The notes under the pieces were generated by a model, which saw only the letters and a list, made by a program, of their open reading frames with translations, was not told where the DNA came from and did not search any database. The translations under genes were made by a program, and so were the position numbers. DNA of 64,000 bases, taken from contig NZ_RHOI01000005.1 of NCBI RefSeq assembly GCF_003946165.1, positions 1 through 64,000 on the forward strand, written 5' to 3'. This DNA comes from Lacticaseibacillus baoqingensis (GTDB lineage: Bacteria; Bacillota; Bacilli; Lactobacillales; Lactobacillaceae). Numbering within the stretch: the first letter of the stretch is position 1; each line of letters opens with the position of its first letter. This document shows positions 37,219-44,779 of this stretch, one piece after another.

Positions 37219-38076
37219 CTACTTGCGAACCACGTTACCTTGAGCGTCACGTGCCACTTGCATCGCGGTCATGGGAATATAACCCATTTTAGCGACTAAG
37301 CGTTGTTGTGTTTGCTCAGATTGCATATATGTCAAAAACTTGTGCGTCAATCCAGTGGGCTGGCCTTTGGTGTACATATGTTCATAGGACCAGATCGGCC
37401 AGGCATTGGTGGTGACGTTTTTTTCCGTTGGCGCAACGCCGGCAAGCGATAATGTGGCGACTGTCTTGTCCACATACGAAAACGCCACATAAGAAATCGC
37501 CCCTGGCGTGCTGGCAACTATCGAGCGGACCATGCCAGTCGAATCTTGTTCTTGCGCCGCTAATGGTTGGCGCCCATTCATCACCCATTTTTCAAACGTG
37601 GCACGAGTCCCTGACCCTTGCGCGCGGTTGACCACAACGACTGGCAGGTCTTTGCCGCCTACTTGCTTCCAATTCGTGATCTCACCGGTGAATAATTGCC
37701 GCAGCTGAGTCACCGTCAAATTTTTGACCCCCACCCCTCGATGGACGATGGGGGTGATACCGACCACCGCAACGCGATGATCGACCAATGATTTTGCTTT
37801 GATCCCCGGCTTTTCTTCAGCGAACAGATCAGAATTTCCGATCTCAACAGCGCCTTGTTGGATCTGGCTTAAGCCGGTGCCGCTGCCGCCGCCTTGGACG
37901 TTGATGAAGACCCCGAGGTGATCGCTTTGATATTGTTCTGCCGCAGCCTCGACTAATGGCTGCAACGCAGACGAACCTACTGCGGTGATCGATTCACCAC
38001 TACTATCTTGTGCGCCACACGCCGCAAGAGTGACCATGCTCAAGGCGGCGAAGAAAATGCCGAGAAGTTTTTTCAC
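37219..38076 (-). CDS. pstS: Phosphate ABC transporter substrate-binding lipoprotein PstS (copy 2, operon copy)
   Basis: A 285-aa lipoprotein. From the GTG start at 38076 (GGAGG 6 nt upstream) the signal MKKLLGIFFAALSMVTLAAC ends in a lipobox Cys. Phosphate-contact segments are VGSSALQPLVEAAA, GGGSGTGLSQIQQ, IGNSDLFAEEKPG and RAQGSGTRATFEKW. It is the first gene of the pst operon and is closely similar to copy 1 over its whole length, suggesting duplication. Repeats of the PhoP type stand directly upstream of an extended -10. Confidence 0.96.
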   Translation of the reverse strand: MKKLLGIFFAALSMVTLAACGAQDSSGESITAVGSSALQPLVEAAAEQYQSDHLGVFINVQGGGSGTGLSQIQQGAVEIGNSDLFAEEKPGIKAKSLVDHRVAVVGITPIVHRGVGVKNLTVTQLRQLFTGEITNWKQVGGKDLPVVVVNRAQGSGTRATFEKWVMNGRQPLAAQEQDSTGMVRSIVASTPGAISYVAFSYVDKTVATLSLAGVAPTEKNVTTNAWPIWSYEHMYTKGQPTGLTHKFLTYMQSEQTQQRLVAKMGYIPMTAMQVARDAQGNVVRK

Positions 38077-38105
38077 GTCGTACCTCCGTATCGATATCGT
38101 CACTC

Positions 38106-38159
38106 AGTGTACCAAGCCACTGTAAATGTTAACGTCGGCGTGTGTAAAAAAGGCGTAAA
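38106..38159 (-). promoter_or_regulatory. pst operon promoter with candidate PhoP repeats
   Basis: On the minus strand TTTACG (38154-38159), TTTACA (38143-38148) and TTTACA (38121-38126) have starts spaced 11 and 22 bp; TTAACA (38127-38132) abuts the last. An extended -10, TGGTACACT (hexamer 38106-38111), follows 9 bp later, as in Pho promoters lacking a good -35. Confidence 0.65.
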
Positions 38160-38190
38160 ACCCACCTTTTTGGGTGAAAAACACGCCTTT
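38145..38190 (-). terminator. Terminator after phoR, overlapping the pst PhoP repeats
   Basis: A stem of AAAGGCGT... / ...ACGCCTTT enclosing CACCC / GGGTG with a T-run on the minus strand. Its 3' arm and T-run supply TTTACGCC and TTTTTTACA, which are also the first PhoP repeats. Confidence 0.8.
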
Positions 38191-38198
38191 CGCCTAAA

Positions 38199-38213
38199 TG
38201 AAAGCGTTTCCCA
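38199..38213 (-). promoter_or_regulatory. cre-like site between phoR and pstS2
   Basis: On the minus strand GGGAAACGCTTTCA matches the CcpA cre core with one or two mismatches. It is upstream of the pst promoter and just past the phoR stop. It may be fortuitous. Confidence 0.3.
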
Positions 38214-38255
38214 ACCTTAGCTTACGCCCAACCAACGCAAAACGCGAGTCTAAAG

Positions 38256-39908
38256 TCATGCTAACGGCAAGGTCACCGTAAAGGTCGTGCCCACCCCGAC
38301 TTGCGAGTGTAAGTCGATGTCGCCGCCTAGCTGCTGCACCATTTCAGCCACGATCGCCAAGCCCAACCCGGTGCCGCCATTGTGCCGACTGCGGGCTTTA
38401 TCCACACGATAAAAGCGCTGGAAGATCCGTTGTTGATCATCGGTTGCGATACCGATGCCGGTATCCGCCACCTTGAGGGTCAATTGATGGTCCGCAGTGG
38501 TGGCCGTGACGGTCACAGTACCTTGTTCGCGATTATAAAAGACGGCGTTATTCAGCAGATTCCGGACCACTTGCGACAACTTCACATCATCGCTTTGAAT
38601 GGTCAGCGTTTCAGGGATCGCCACATCAACGGTCAACGCTTTTTCTGCGATCGGCTCTGCAAGGCTCGTCAGCGCTTGCTTGACCAACCCAGCAAGATCA
38701 ACTGCGGTATGCTTGGCCGGTGCGTCTGAAGGCCGGCTCAACGTCAAGATATCCGTGATCAACTGCGTCAAGCGCGTACTTTCATCATGAATGATCGTCA
38801 AAAATTGCTCTAACGTGGCAGGATCATCCTTGGCGCCTGCCAATAAGGTTTCGGCAAACCCAGAAATAGCCGTCACTGGTGTCTTGAGTTCATGACTGAC
38901 ATTGCCGACGAAATCTAATTGCATTTGTTCGACTTGCCGCAAATAGGTCACATCATACAAGATCACCAAGACTTGTTCACGATCGGCATGCGCCTTTAAG
39001 GCAATCACATTGGCATCAACGGACAGCTGCGTGTTTAACATGGTCATTTCTTTATGATGGCTCTTTTGATTGCGGAAGGTATGTTCGATCATCCGCGCCA
39101 GACCATACGTTTTGACATCATCAAGATAATTATGTTCATCTGGGGCGATCGGATGGCCCACAAACGTCGCCATTGCTTGGTTGCTCAATAAAACATTGCG
39201 GTCCGCATCGATCAACATGACCCCTTGGGGTAAATGATCGATCAACCGGTCAAAGCTGGCCTGACGCAGCAGCACTTTTTGGCGCAAATGGGCAACGGTT
39301 TGCTCCAAGCGGTTGATCTCTGTGCCCATCGCCAAAAACGGTGAGCCTGGGGTCAAGATGATCGGGCTGACATTATGTTCTGTCCGAATGCGCGCAATAT
39401 TATGCGTCATCGTCGCCACATGCCCGGTCCAATACCGATGCCGGCGCAAACTCCACACCAACAACCCGCACATCACCAGCCAGTACCCAGAAGTAAACCA
39501 CACCATAGTCGTGGGCGCAACGCGCGCCAATGTTGCTTTGGGCTGCCACAACCCAACAAAGTGGTTGTGTTGCCGCTCAGCGATGTAAAGCTGCTCATTG
39601 GTTTGACCCACCCGCACGACGACTGGCTGCCGGCCGACGATCGTCCGTTCGCGATCGATCAAGTCTTGCATCAACTTTTGCCGTTGCGTTTGCGGTTTGC
39701 CCACTAATGGCGTGATCACCACCGCTTGATCCTTGGCTAAAGTCGCAGAGGCTTTTTCATCCAGATCTAAATAGGTTTGATACACCGCTTTGAGATGTGC
39801 CGTTTGTTGATGATACAACAACCGGTCGACGCCAACGATGATGATGAAAAAGCCTGCTATTGCCAGCAGGCTTGACCAGATCACTTGACGGTTTATGCGA
39901 CTACTCAT
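38256..39908 (-). CDS. phoR: Phosphate sensor histidine kinase PhoR
   Basis: A 550-aa membrane kinase: segment 1 at about 10-30, an extracytoplasmic loop of about 100 residues, segment 2 at about 134-154, a linker, a PAS domain at about 218-325 (LPQGVMLIDADRNVLLSNQAM), HisKA with the phospho-acceptor His339 (VSHELKTP), and HATPase_c (NLLNNAVFYN, DTGIGI, GGTGLGLAI). The ATG at 39908 overlaps the phoP end by eight bases and has GGAGG 6 nt upstream. A longer frame running back through phoP to 40055 is not credible. It partners PhoP in phosphate starvation control. Confidence 0.96.
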   Translation of the reverse strand: MSSRINRQVIWSSLLAIAGFFIIIVGVDRLLYHQQTAHLKAVYQTYLDLDEKASATLAKDQAVVITPLVGKPQTQRQKLMQDLIDRERTIVGRQPVVVRVGQTNEQLYIAERQHNHFVGLWQPKATLARVAPTTMVWFTSGYWLVMCGLLVWSLRRHRYWTGHVATMTHNIARIRTEHNVSPIILTPGSPFLAMGTEINRLEQTVAHLRQKVLLRQASFDRLIDHLPQGVMLIDADRNVLLSNQAMATFVGHPIAPDEHNYLDDVKTYGLARMIEHTFRNQKSHHKEMTMLNTQLSVDANVIALKAHADREQVLVILYDVTYLRQVEQMQLDFVGNVSHELKTPVTAISGFAETLLAGAKDDPATLEQFLTIIHDESTRLTQLITDILTLSRPSDAPAKHTAVDLAGLVKQALTSLAEPIAEKALTVDVAIPETLTIQSDDVKLSQVVRNLLNNAVFYNREQGTVTVTATTADHQLTLKVADTGIGIATDDQQRIFQRFYRVDKARSRHNGGTGLGLAIVAEMVQQLGGDIDLHSQVGVGTTFTVTLPLA

Positions 39909-40617
39909 GAGGAACCTCCATTTGATAACCAAAACCCCGGACAGTTTTGATATAAACCGGATGTTTGGGATCATCTTCGATCTTATCGCGTAAATGGGAC
40001 ACTTGAATATCGACCATGCGCGTTTCTGCAGGATATTCAAACCCCCAGATGCCATTCAATAACGCATCACGAGACAAGATCTTCCCGACTCGTTTGGCAA
40101 AAAAAGCCAGCAATTCAAACTCCTTAGGGGTCAAAGACAGGCGTTGGCCGCGTTTGGTCGCTTGATAATTGTCGGCGTCGATCTGTAATTCACCGACAGT
40201 CAACATGGCGCTGGCAGTAGGCGTTGGGGCAGCTGCTGATGGCGAGTCTTGCCCATTCACCCGCCGCTCGATGGCTTTGATCCGCGCAACGATCTCGCGC
40301 GGTGAAAACGGTTTGGTAACGTAATCATCTGCGCCTAGCTCCAAGCCGACAATTTTGTCGGTTTCAGAGTCCTTGGCGGTCAAGATCATGATCGGCGTGG
40401 CAATATCGGCACGGCGGATCTTTTTGGTCACTTCCAAACCATCGAGTTTCGGCAGCATCAAGTCTAAAATAATGAAATCAAACGGCTCTTGTAAGGCTAA
40501 GGTCAACGCTGTTTCGCCATCACCAGCTGTCGTCACTGCAAAATGCTCTTTTTCGAGATTATATTGCAACAGCGTCACGATCGCTGGTTCATCGTCTACC
40601 ACAAGGATCTTTTTCAT
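39901..40617 (-). CDS. phoP: Phosphate response regulator PhoP (OmpR family)
   Basis: A 238-aa regulator: receiver domain with acidic pocket VVDDE and phospho-acceptor Asp52 (IILDLMLPKLDG), Lys in LTAKDSE, and a C-terminal winged helix (LSLTPKEFELLAFFAKRVGKILSRDALL; VDIQVSHLRDKIEDDP). Its ATG overlaps the end of the minJ-like gene (ATGA). Likely targets here are both pstS promoters and perhaps its own operon. Confidence 0.97.
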   Translation of the reverse strand: MKKILVVDDEPAIVTLLQYNLEKEHFAVTTAGDGETALTLALQEPFDFIILDLMLPKLDGLEVTKKIRRADIATPIMILTAKDSETDKIVGLELGADDYVTKPFSPREIVARIKAIERRVNGQDSPSAAAPTPTASAMLTVGELQIDADNYQATKRGQRLSLTPKEFELLAFFAKRVGKILSRDALLNGIWGFEYPAETRMVDIQVSHLRDKIEDDPKHPVYIKTVRGFGYQMEVPHE

Positions 40618-41729
40618 TCGAGTTCCTCCGCAAAAGTAATCATGCCCAATTCATGTGGGGCCCCTTCATAAATCGCTGTTTCACATAATCGGATCTCACC
40701 ATCCAACCCTGAAACTCGCAGGCGACAATATGTGGGATGCAGCTGGATCGCAGCGTAAAGTTGTGCCGAATTGTGCACTGCCAGTTGATTGCACTGCAAC
40801 ACCACATCCCCTGCCAACAGTCCCATTTTCGCTGCCGGCGTTTGCGGCTGCACGGCGACGATCCGCACGCCTGTCCCGGTTTGTGAAACGTAATTGATGC
40901 CGCCGCGCGTCGTCAAAGCGTTGACGAGCCCTAAAATAATGCCGCTGCCAGCCAAGATCAGCAACCAGGTTTGCGCAAAATCAGGGGTGACCCAAGCGGC
41001 GATGGCAGCTAACAGCGTCACGCCGCCAGCCGCCAAATATTGCCATGCCCAGCGTCGTAAAACGTGCTTAGGTAATTGTTTTTTAGTCCGCAGCGCTGCG
41101 CCTAGCATCAATGGCAAGCCGATCAAGCTAAAATGCGTCGCCCCGATCGCAAGCGTCGGCCACCAAGGCAAAGCCGCCAACATCCCGCCGCTCACCGGCA
41201 TGACCAAAGGCAGCCAGTAAAATTGCCGATGATCATACACCGCGATCTTTGCACCGCGCTTACCCATCTTGATCGTGGGCACATCGATCGGCGGATCGAT
41301 CACGGCTAACAACAACGCATTGATCAGCCACACGATCGCGATCAACGCCAACAGCCGCCAAGCCCATTCACTCGGTGCAGTCACTGGCCAATGTTGCCAT
41401 CTTGCCAGCGGTGCCGCTACAATGCCGGCCAAAGCCAGCCACCAAGGCGCGTAGCCTAAGCCTGATAACAGCAAGGCCACGATTGATAACAGCGTCAAGC
41501 TCAACAAGACGCTTGCTGGAAGCAGCAAGCCTGCCCCGATGCTGATCAAGCTGACAACGATCGCACTGCCGACGCCGCCGATCAACCCTGCCCACAACCC
41601 CATTGCAGAACGGTCGATCGCCGTCAAAAAAACCTTGCGCTCATGGGTCAAACGCCGCCACTGCCAAAAAATCGCGATGATGAAGCCGACTCCTGTTACT
41701 GGGCCGAATATGGTCATTAATAGTCGCAC
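40614..41729 (-). CDS. PDZ-domain multi-pass membrane protein, MinJ-like
   Basis: A 371-aa protein with about eight to ten membrane segments followed by a PDZ domain at about 285-345 (GVRIVAVQPQTPAAKMGLLAGDVVLQCNQLAVHNSAQLYAAI, broken here for length in motifs PAAKMGLLAGDVV and LRVSG). This architecture matches MinJ (YvjD), which bridges DivIVA and MinCD in Bacillus and lies near ftsEX there too. The GTG at 41729 has AGGAAGG 8 nt upstream; an earlier GTG touches that site. It is the first gene of an operon with phoPR and overlaps phoP by four bases. The MinJ assignment is by architecture and position. Confidence 0.72.
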   Translation of the reverse strand: MRLLMTIFGPVTGVGFIIAIFWQWRRLTHERKVFLTAIDRSAMGLWAGLIGGVGSAIVVSLISIGAGLLLPASVLLSLTLLSIVALLLSGLGYAPWWLALAGIVAAPLARWQHWPVTAPSEWAWRLLALIAIVWLINALLLAVIDPPIDVPTIKMGKRGAKIAVYDHRQFYWLPLVMPVSGGMLAALPWWPTLAIGATHFSLIGLPLMLGAALRTKKQLPKHVLRRWAWQYLAAGGVTLLAAIAAWVTPDFAQTWLLILAGSGIILGLVNALTTRGGINYVSQTGTGVRIVAVQPQTPAAKMGLLAGDVVLQCNQLAVHNSAQLYAAIQLHPTYCRLRVSGLDGEIRLCETAIYEGAPHELGMITFAEELE

Positions 41730-41754
41730 TTGGTTCACCTTCCTGTTCTTTCCC

Positions 41755-41783
41755 AGTATAGCATGTAACGGTGATTTACCGAA
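41755..41783 (-). promoter_or_regulatory. Promoter of minJ-phoPR
   Basis: An extended -10, TGCTATACT (hexamer 41755-41760), with a poor TTCGGT -35 (41778-41783) at 17 bp on the minus strand. Confidence 0.55.
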
Positions 41784-41834
41784 CGCACGACACTGCCGCT
41801 AGCACAATGACAGCGGATACATTTGCCCTTTAGA

Positions 41835-41851
41835 CGTAAAATCTTTGTAAA
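41835..41851 (-). promoter_or_regulatory. Possible PhoP repeats upstream of minJ-phoPR
   Basis: TTTACA (41846-41851) and TTTACG (41835-41840) start 11 bp apart on the minus strand, about 90-100 bp before the predicted start. The first overlaps the T-run of the ftsX terminator, so chance is possible. Confidence 0.35.
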
Positions 41852-41882
41852 AAAACGACGCACCATTTTGGCGCGCCGCTTT
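41848..41882 (-). terminator. Terminator after ftsX
   Basis: About 11 bp of stem with some G-U pairs (GCGGCGCGCC / GGTGCGTCGT) and seven T on the minus strand, right after the ftsX stop. Confidence 0.75.
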
Positions 41883-41890
41883 GATGCTCT

Positions 41891-42784
41891 TTAAATTTTT
41901 AAGAAGCGCCGCATTGATACGACCGCCCCTAAGGCCCCGATCACAACGCCGATCGCCGCCAAAGCCAAGTCTAACCAGATCAAAAACGGTACTGATGCGT
42001 ACAGTGAGTAGCCGTTAGCGGCTGTGGTCAAGCCGGCATTACGATAAACTAACGAGTAGCCAATATCAACGACCAACATCGGGATCAACGCCCCTAACAA
42101 GCCAGTCCATGCGCCTTCCAGCAAGAATGGCCAACGGATATAGCCGTTAGTCGCCCCCACTAAGCGCATCACCCCAATTTCGTCTGCACGCGACAAGATC
42201 GTGATGCGGATGGTGTTTGAGATCAAGAATACGGCCACAAACAGCAATAAGATCGTAAACCCAACGCCCCAGCGCTGAATGGTATCAACCGTCTTAAACA
42301 GCTTCTTGGCAGTACTTCCGCCATAGGACGCCTCGGCAACACGCTTCAGCTTTTCAGCTTGCTTGGCGACGCTGATCGTCGCCTTAGGATCTTTGGTATC
42401 GACCATGAACACGTTATTCAAGGGGTTCTTATCCCCTGAAAACATCTTCCACTGGCTCCCATAACTGCCAACGATCGTATCAAGTTCCGTTTTAGCGGAT
42501 CGATAGCTGACCTTTTTGACATTTTTGAGGGCCTTAAGTTCTGTTTGCAGCTTGGCTTCTTGCTTCTTGGTCGTGCCGCGCTCAACATAGACCCGTACCC
42601 GGACGTCGTTTTCGACTTGTGACGAGATCCGATTGACGTTGAGCAGCAAGGCCATGAAGATCCCTACCAACAATAAGGTGACCGTCACTGCAGAAACCGC
42701 GGCGACAGACATCCAGCCATTACGCCGGAGACTCTTCCAGGAGTCTTTGAGGTGATGCTTCAATACATTAGGCTTCACGACCAT
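41891..42784 (-). CDS. ftsX: Cell division protein FtsX
   Basis: About 297 aa with four membrane segments: one near the N-terminus (about 20-45), a large extracellular loop (about 46-165) and three at the C-terminus. With FtsE it transmits a signal across the membrane to activate peptidoglycan hydrolases. The start is either the ATG at 42784 (GGGAG very close) or the GTG at 42778 (8 nt from GGGAG). Both overlap the end of ftsE; the longer frame to 42805 is unsupported. Confidence 0.95.
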   Translation of the reverse strand: MVVKPNVLKHHLKDSWKSLRRNGWMSVAAVSAVTVTLLLVGIFMALLLNVNRISSQVENDVRVRVYVERGTTKKQEAKLQTELKALKNVKKVSYRSAKTELDTIVGSYGSQWKMFSGDKNPLNNVFMVDTKDPKATISVAKQAEKLKRVAEASYGGSTAKKLFKTVDTIQRWGVGFTILLLFVAVFLISNTIRITILSRADEIGVMRLVGATNGYIRWPFLLEGAWTGLLGALIPMLVVDIGYSLVYRNAGLTTAANGYSLYASVPFLIWLDLALAAIGVVIGALGAVVSMRRFLKI

Positions 42785-43454
42785 AACTCCCTTCCTTTTC
42801 GTCACGGATCACACGCCCACCCGCGATTTCTAAGACGCGGTGGGTGTGCTCATCGACCATCTGCTGATTATGCGTCGCCATAATGACCGTGGTCCCTGTT
42901 TTGTTGACCCGGTCTAAAATGTCCATGATCCCTTCAGCCGTTTCAGGATCCAAGTTCCCGGTTGGCTCATCTGCGATCACGACTTGCGGCTTGTTGACGA
43001 TCGCCCGCGCGATCGACACCCGCTGCTGTTCGCCACCCGATAATTCAGATGGAAAACGCCGCAACTTTTGCTCCAAACCGACCATTTTCAACACTTCTAA
43101 CACCCGAGGACGGATGTCTTTTTCCGGCGTTTCGATGACTTGCATCGCATAAGCCACATTTTCATACACGGTCAAGCGTGGTAACAGCTTAAAGTCTTGG
43201 AACACGATCCCGATCTGCCGCCGCATAAATGGAACCTCTTTGGGCTTCATGGTGCTGAAATCAAAGTTATTGATCTTGATGCTGCCTTCAGTCGGGGTCA
43301 GTTCATGATAGAGTAATTTGATAAACGTTGATTTGCCGGCCCCACTGGGACCGATCACGTAGACAAACTCACCGGGTTCAACGGTGAGATTCAAGTCCTT
43401 CATCGCGATGACGCCATTGTCATACTTCATCATCACGTTTTTCATCTGGATCAT
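42768..43454 (-). CDS. ftsE: Cell division ATP-binding protein FtsE
   Basis: A 228-aa ABC ATPase: Walker A GPSGAGKSTFIKLLYHELTP, Q-loop IGIVFQDFKLLPRLTVYENV, signature LSGGEQQRVSIARA, Walker B VVIADEPTGNLDPETA, switch ATHNQQMV. AAAAGGAG precedes the ATG by 9 nt. It forms ftsEX with the overlapping next gene. Confidence 0.97.
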   Translation of the reverse strand: MIQMKNVMMKYDNGVIAMKDLNLTVEPGEFVYVIGPSGAGKSTFIKLLYHELTPTEGSIKINNFDFSTMKPKEVPFMRRQIGIVFQDFKLLPRLTVYENVAYAMQVIETPEKDIRPRVLEVLKMVGLEQKLRRFPSELSGGEQQRVSIARAIVNKPQVVIADEPTGNLDPETAEGIMDILDRVNKTGTTVIMATHNQQMVDEHTHRVLEIAGGRVIRDEKEGSYGREA

Positions 43455-43485
43455 GTCGATGGTCTCCTTTTTTCAAACTGCGTCC

Positions 43486-43491
43486 AGTATA
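43486..43491 (-). promoter_or_regulatory. Candidate -10 of ftsEX
   Basis: An extended -10, TGTTATACT, about 32 bp before ftsE on the minus strand; no good -35 is seen. Confidence 0.45.
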
Positions 43492-43523
43492 ACAGCCGGA
43501 TACAACAGAACGATTGCAGACAG

Positions 43524-43556
43524 ATTACAAAATGACCGCGTAACATTGCGGTTGTC
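43524..43556 (-). terminator. Weak terminator after prfB
   Basis: A 5-bp stem (ACCGC / GCGGT, 9-nt loop) with an imperfect T-rich tail on the minus strand. Confidence 0.35.
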
Positions 43557-43569
43557 GCTATCACCTTAG

Positions 43570-44686
43570 CTACTCCGGATTTTCACTCGCTAATTGCCAC
43601 TGCAAATACGCATAAATAAACGGATTCAAGTCCCCATCCATCACCGCTTGGCCATTGCCGGTTTCGTAATTGCTGCGATGATCTTTGACCATCGTATAGG
43701 GGTGGAAAACATACGAACGGATCTGCGAGCCAAACGCGACATCCAATTGTTGTCCTTGGATCGCGGCGGCTTCTTGGGCTTTTTTCTCTTGTTCCCGTTG
43801 ATACAGTTTTGCCTTCAACATGCCCATCGCTGTATCTTTATTCTGAAATTGGCTCCGCTGGGCTTGGCTGGAAACCACGATGCCTGTGGGAATGTGGATC
43901 AAGCGCACCGCTGAACTGGTTTTATTGATGTGCTGGCCGCCAGCCCCGCTCGAACGAAAGACTTCCATTTTGATGTCATCTGGTCGAATATCGATATCGA
44001 TACTGTTGTCTAACTCAGGCATCACATCGACCGAAGCAAAACTGGTATGCCGGCGTCCGGCTGAATCAAATGGTGAGATCCGCACTAGCCGATGCACGCC
44101 TTTTTCGCTGCGCAACATGCCATACGCATTTTCTCCGTTGATCAACAACGTGACGGATTTGATGCCAGCTTCATCCCCAGCTAAATAATCGGCAACTGCC
44201 ACACTGAACCCGTTTTGATCGGCCCAACGCTGATACATGCGCAACAACATGCTGCCCCAGTCTTGTGATTCAGTGCCGCCAGCACCAGGATGGATTTCTA
44301 AGATGGCATTGTTGGCGTCATATTTGCCATTTAACAACAGCGCCATTTCATAATTGTTCATTTGCGTTTGCAAAGCAACGATCTGCTGTTCAAAATCTGC
44401 TTGCATTTCCGCATCCGGCTCATCTTGTAACAGTTCAAATGAAACTTGCAAGTCATCTAACTGATCGCTTAAAGCATAAAATTGATCATGCTTGTGCTTC
44501 AAGACATTGTTCGCATTGATCACCTTTTGGGCGGCCGCTTGATCATCCCAAAACCCAGGCTCTGCCATGCGGCCTTCGTTTTCAGCGATACGTTCATTCA
44601 AGGCATCGAGGTCAAAGAGACCCCCTAAATTGATTTATTTTGGTCCTTAATTGCGCCAATGTGTTGCGCGCTTCTGCTGCTTCCAT
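43570..44686 (-). CDS. prfB: Peptide chain release factor 2 (programmed +1 frameshift)
   Basis: RF2 reads UGA and UAA stops. The gene starts at the ATG at 44686 (AAGGAGG upstream), encodes 24 codons to CTT, then meets an in-frame TGA (44614-44612). A +1 shift on CTT-T continues as GAC and gives a protein of about 371 aa. The slippery CTTTGA and the AGGGGG stimulator match the classical RF2 autoregulatory site. The second frame has the SPF tripeptide (VRISPFDSAG) for stop recognition and GGQ (SSGAGGQHINKT) for hydrolysis. It is between ftsE and secA, as in many Bacilli. Confidence 0.98.
44611..44626 (-). other. prfB programmed +1 frameshift site
   Basis: On the minus strand AGGGGG, TCT, CTT, TGA, C. 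The Shine-Dalgarno-like AGGGGG is three bases from the CTT slip codon, exactly as in other RF2 genes. Confidence 0.97.
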
Positions 44687-44715
44687 GACAGCCTCCTTCA
44701 TTTTCGTTAAACAAG

Positions 44716-44740
44716 CAAAAAGCCGAGCCTAAGCCCGGTC
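44716..44740 (-). terminator. Terminator between secA and prfB
   Basis: A 6-7 bp stem (CCGGGC / GCTCGG with one wobble, 4-nt loop TTAG) followed by TTTTT on the minus strand. Confidence 0.65.
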
Positions 44741-44779
44741 TTCTACCGATTGGTTGCGCCTGATCACCGCTGATCGGTA

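Noticed and set aside
39909-40055. N-terminal extension of phoR
   Set aside because: It runs through phoP in another frame; the ATG at 39908 has a good ribosome-binding site and begins right before the first membrane helix.
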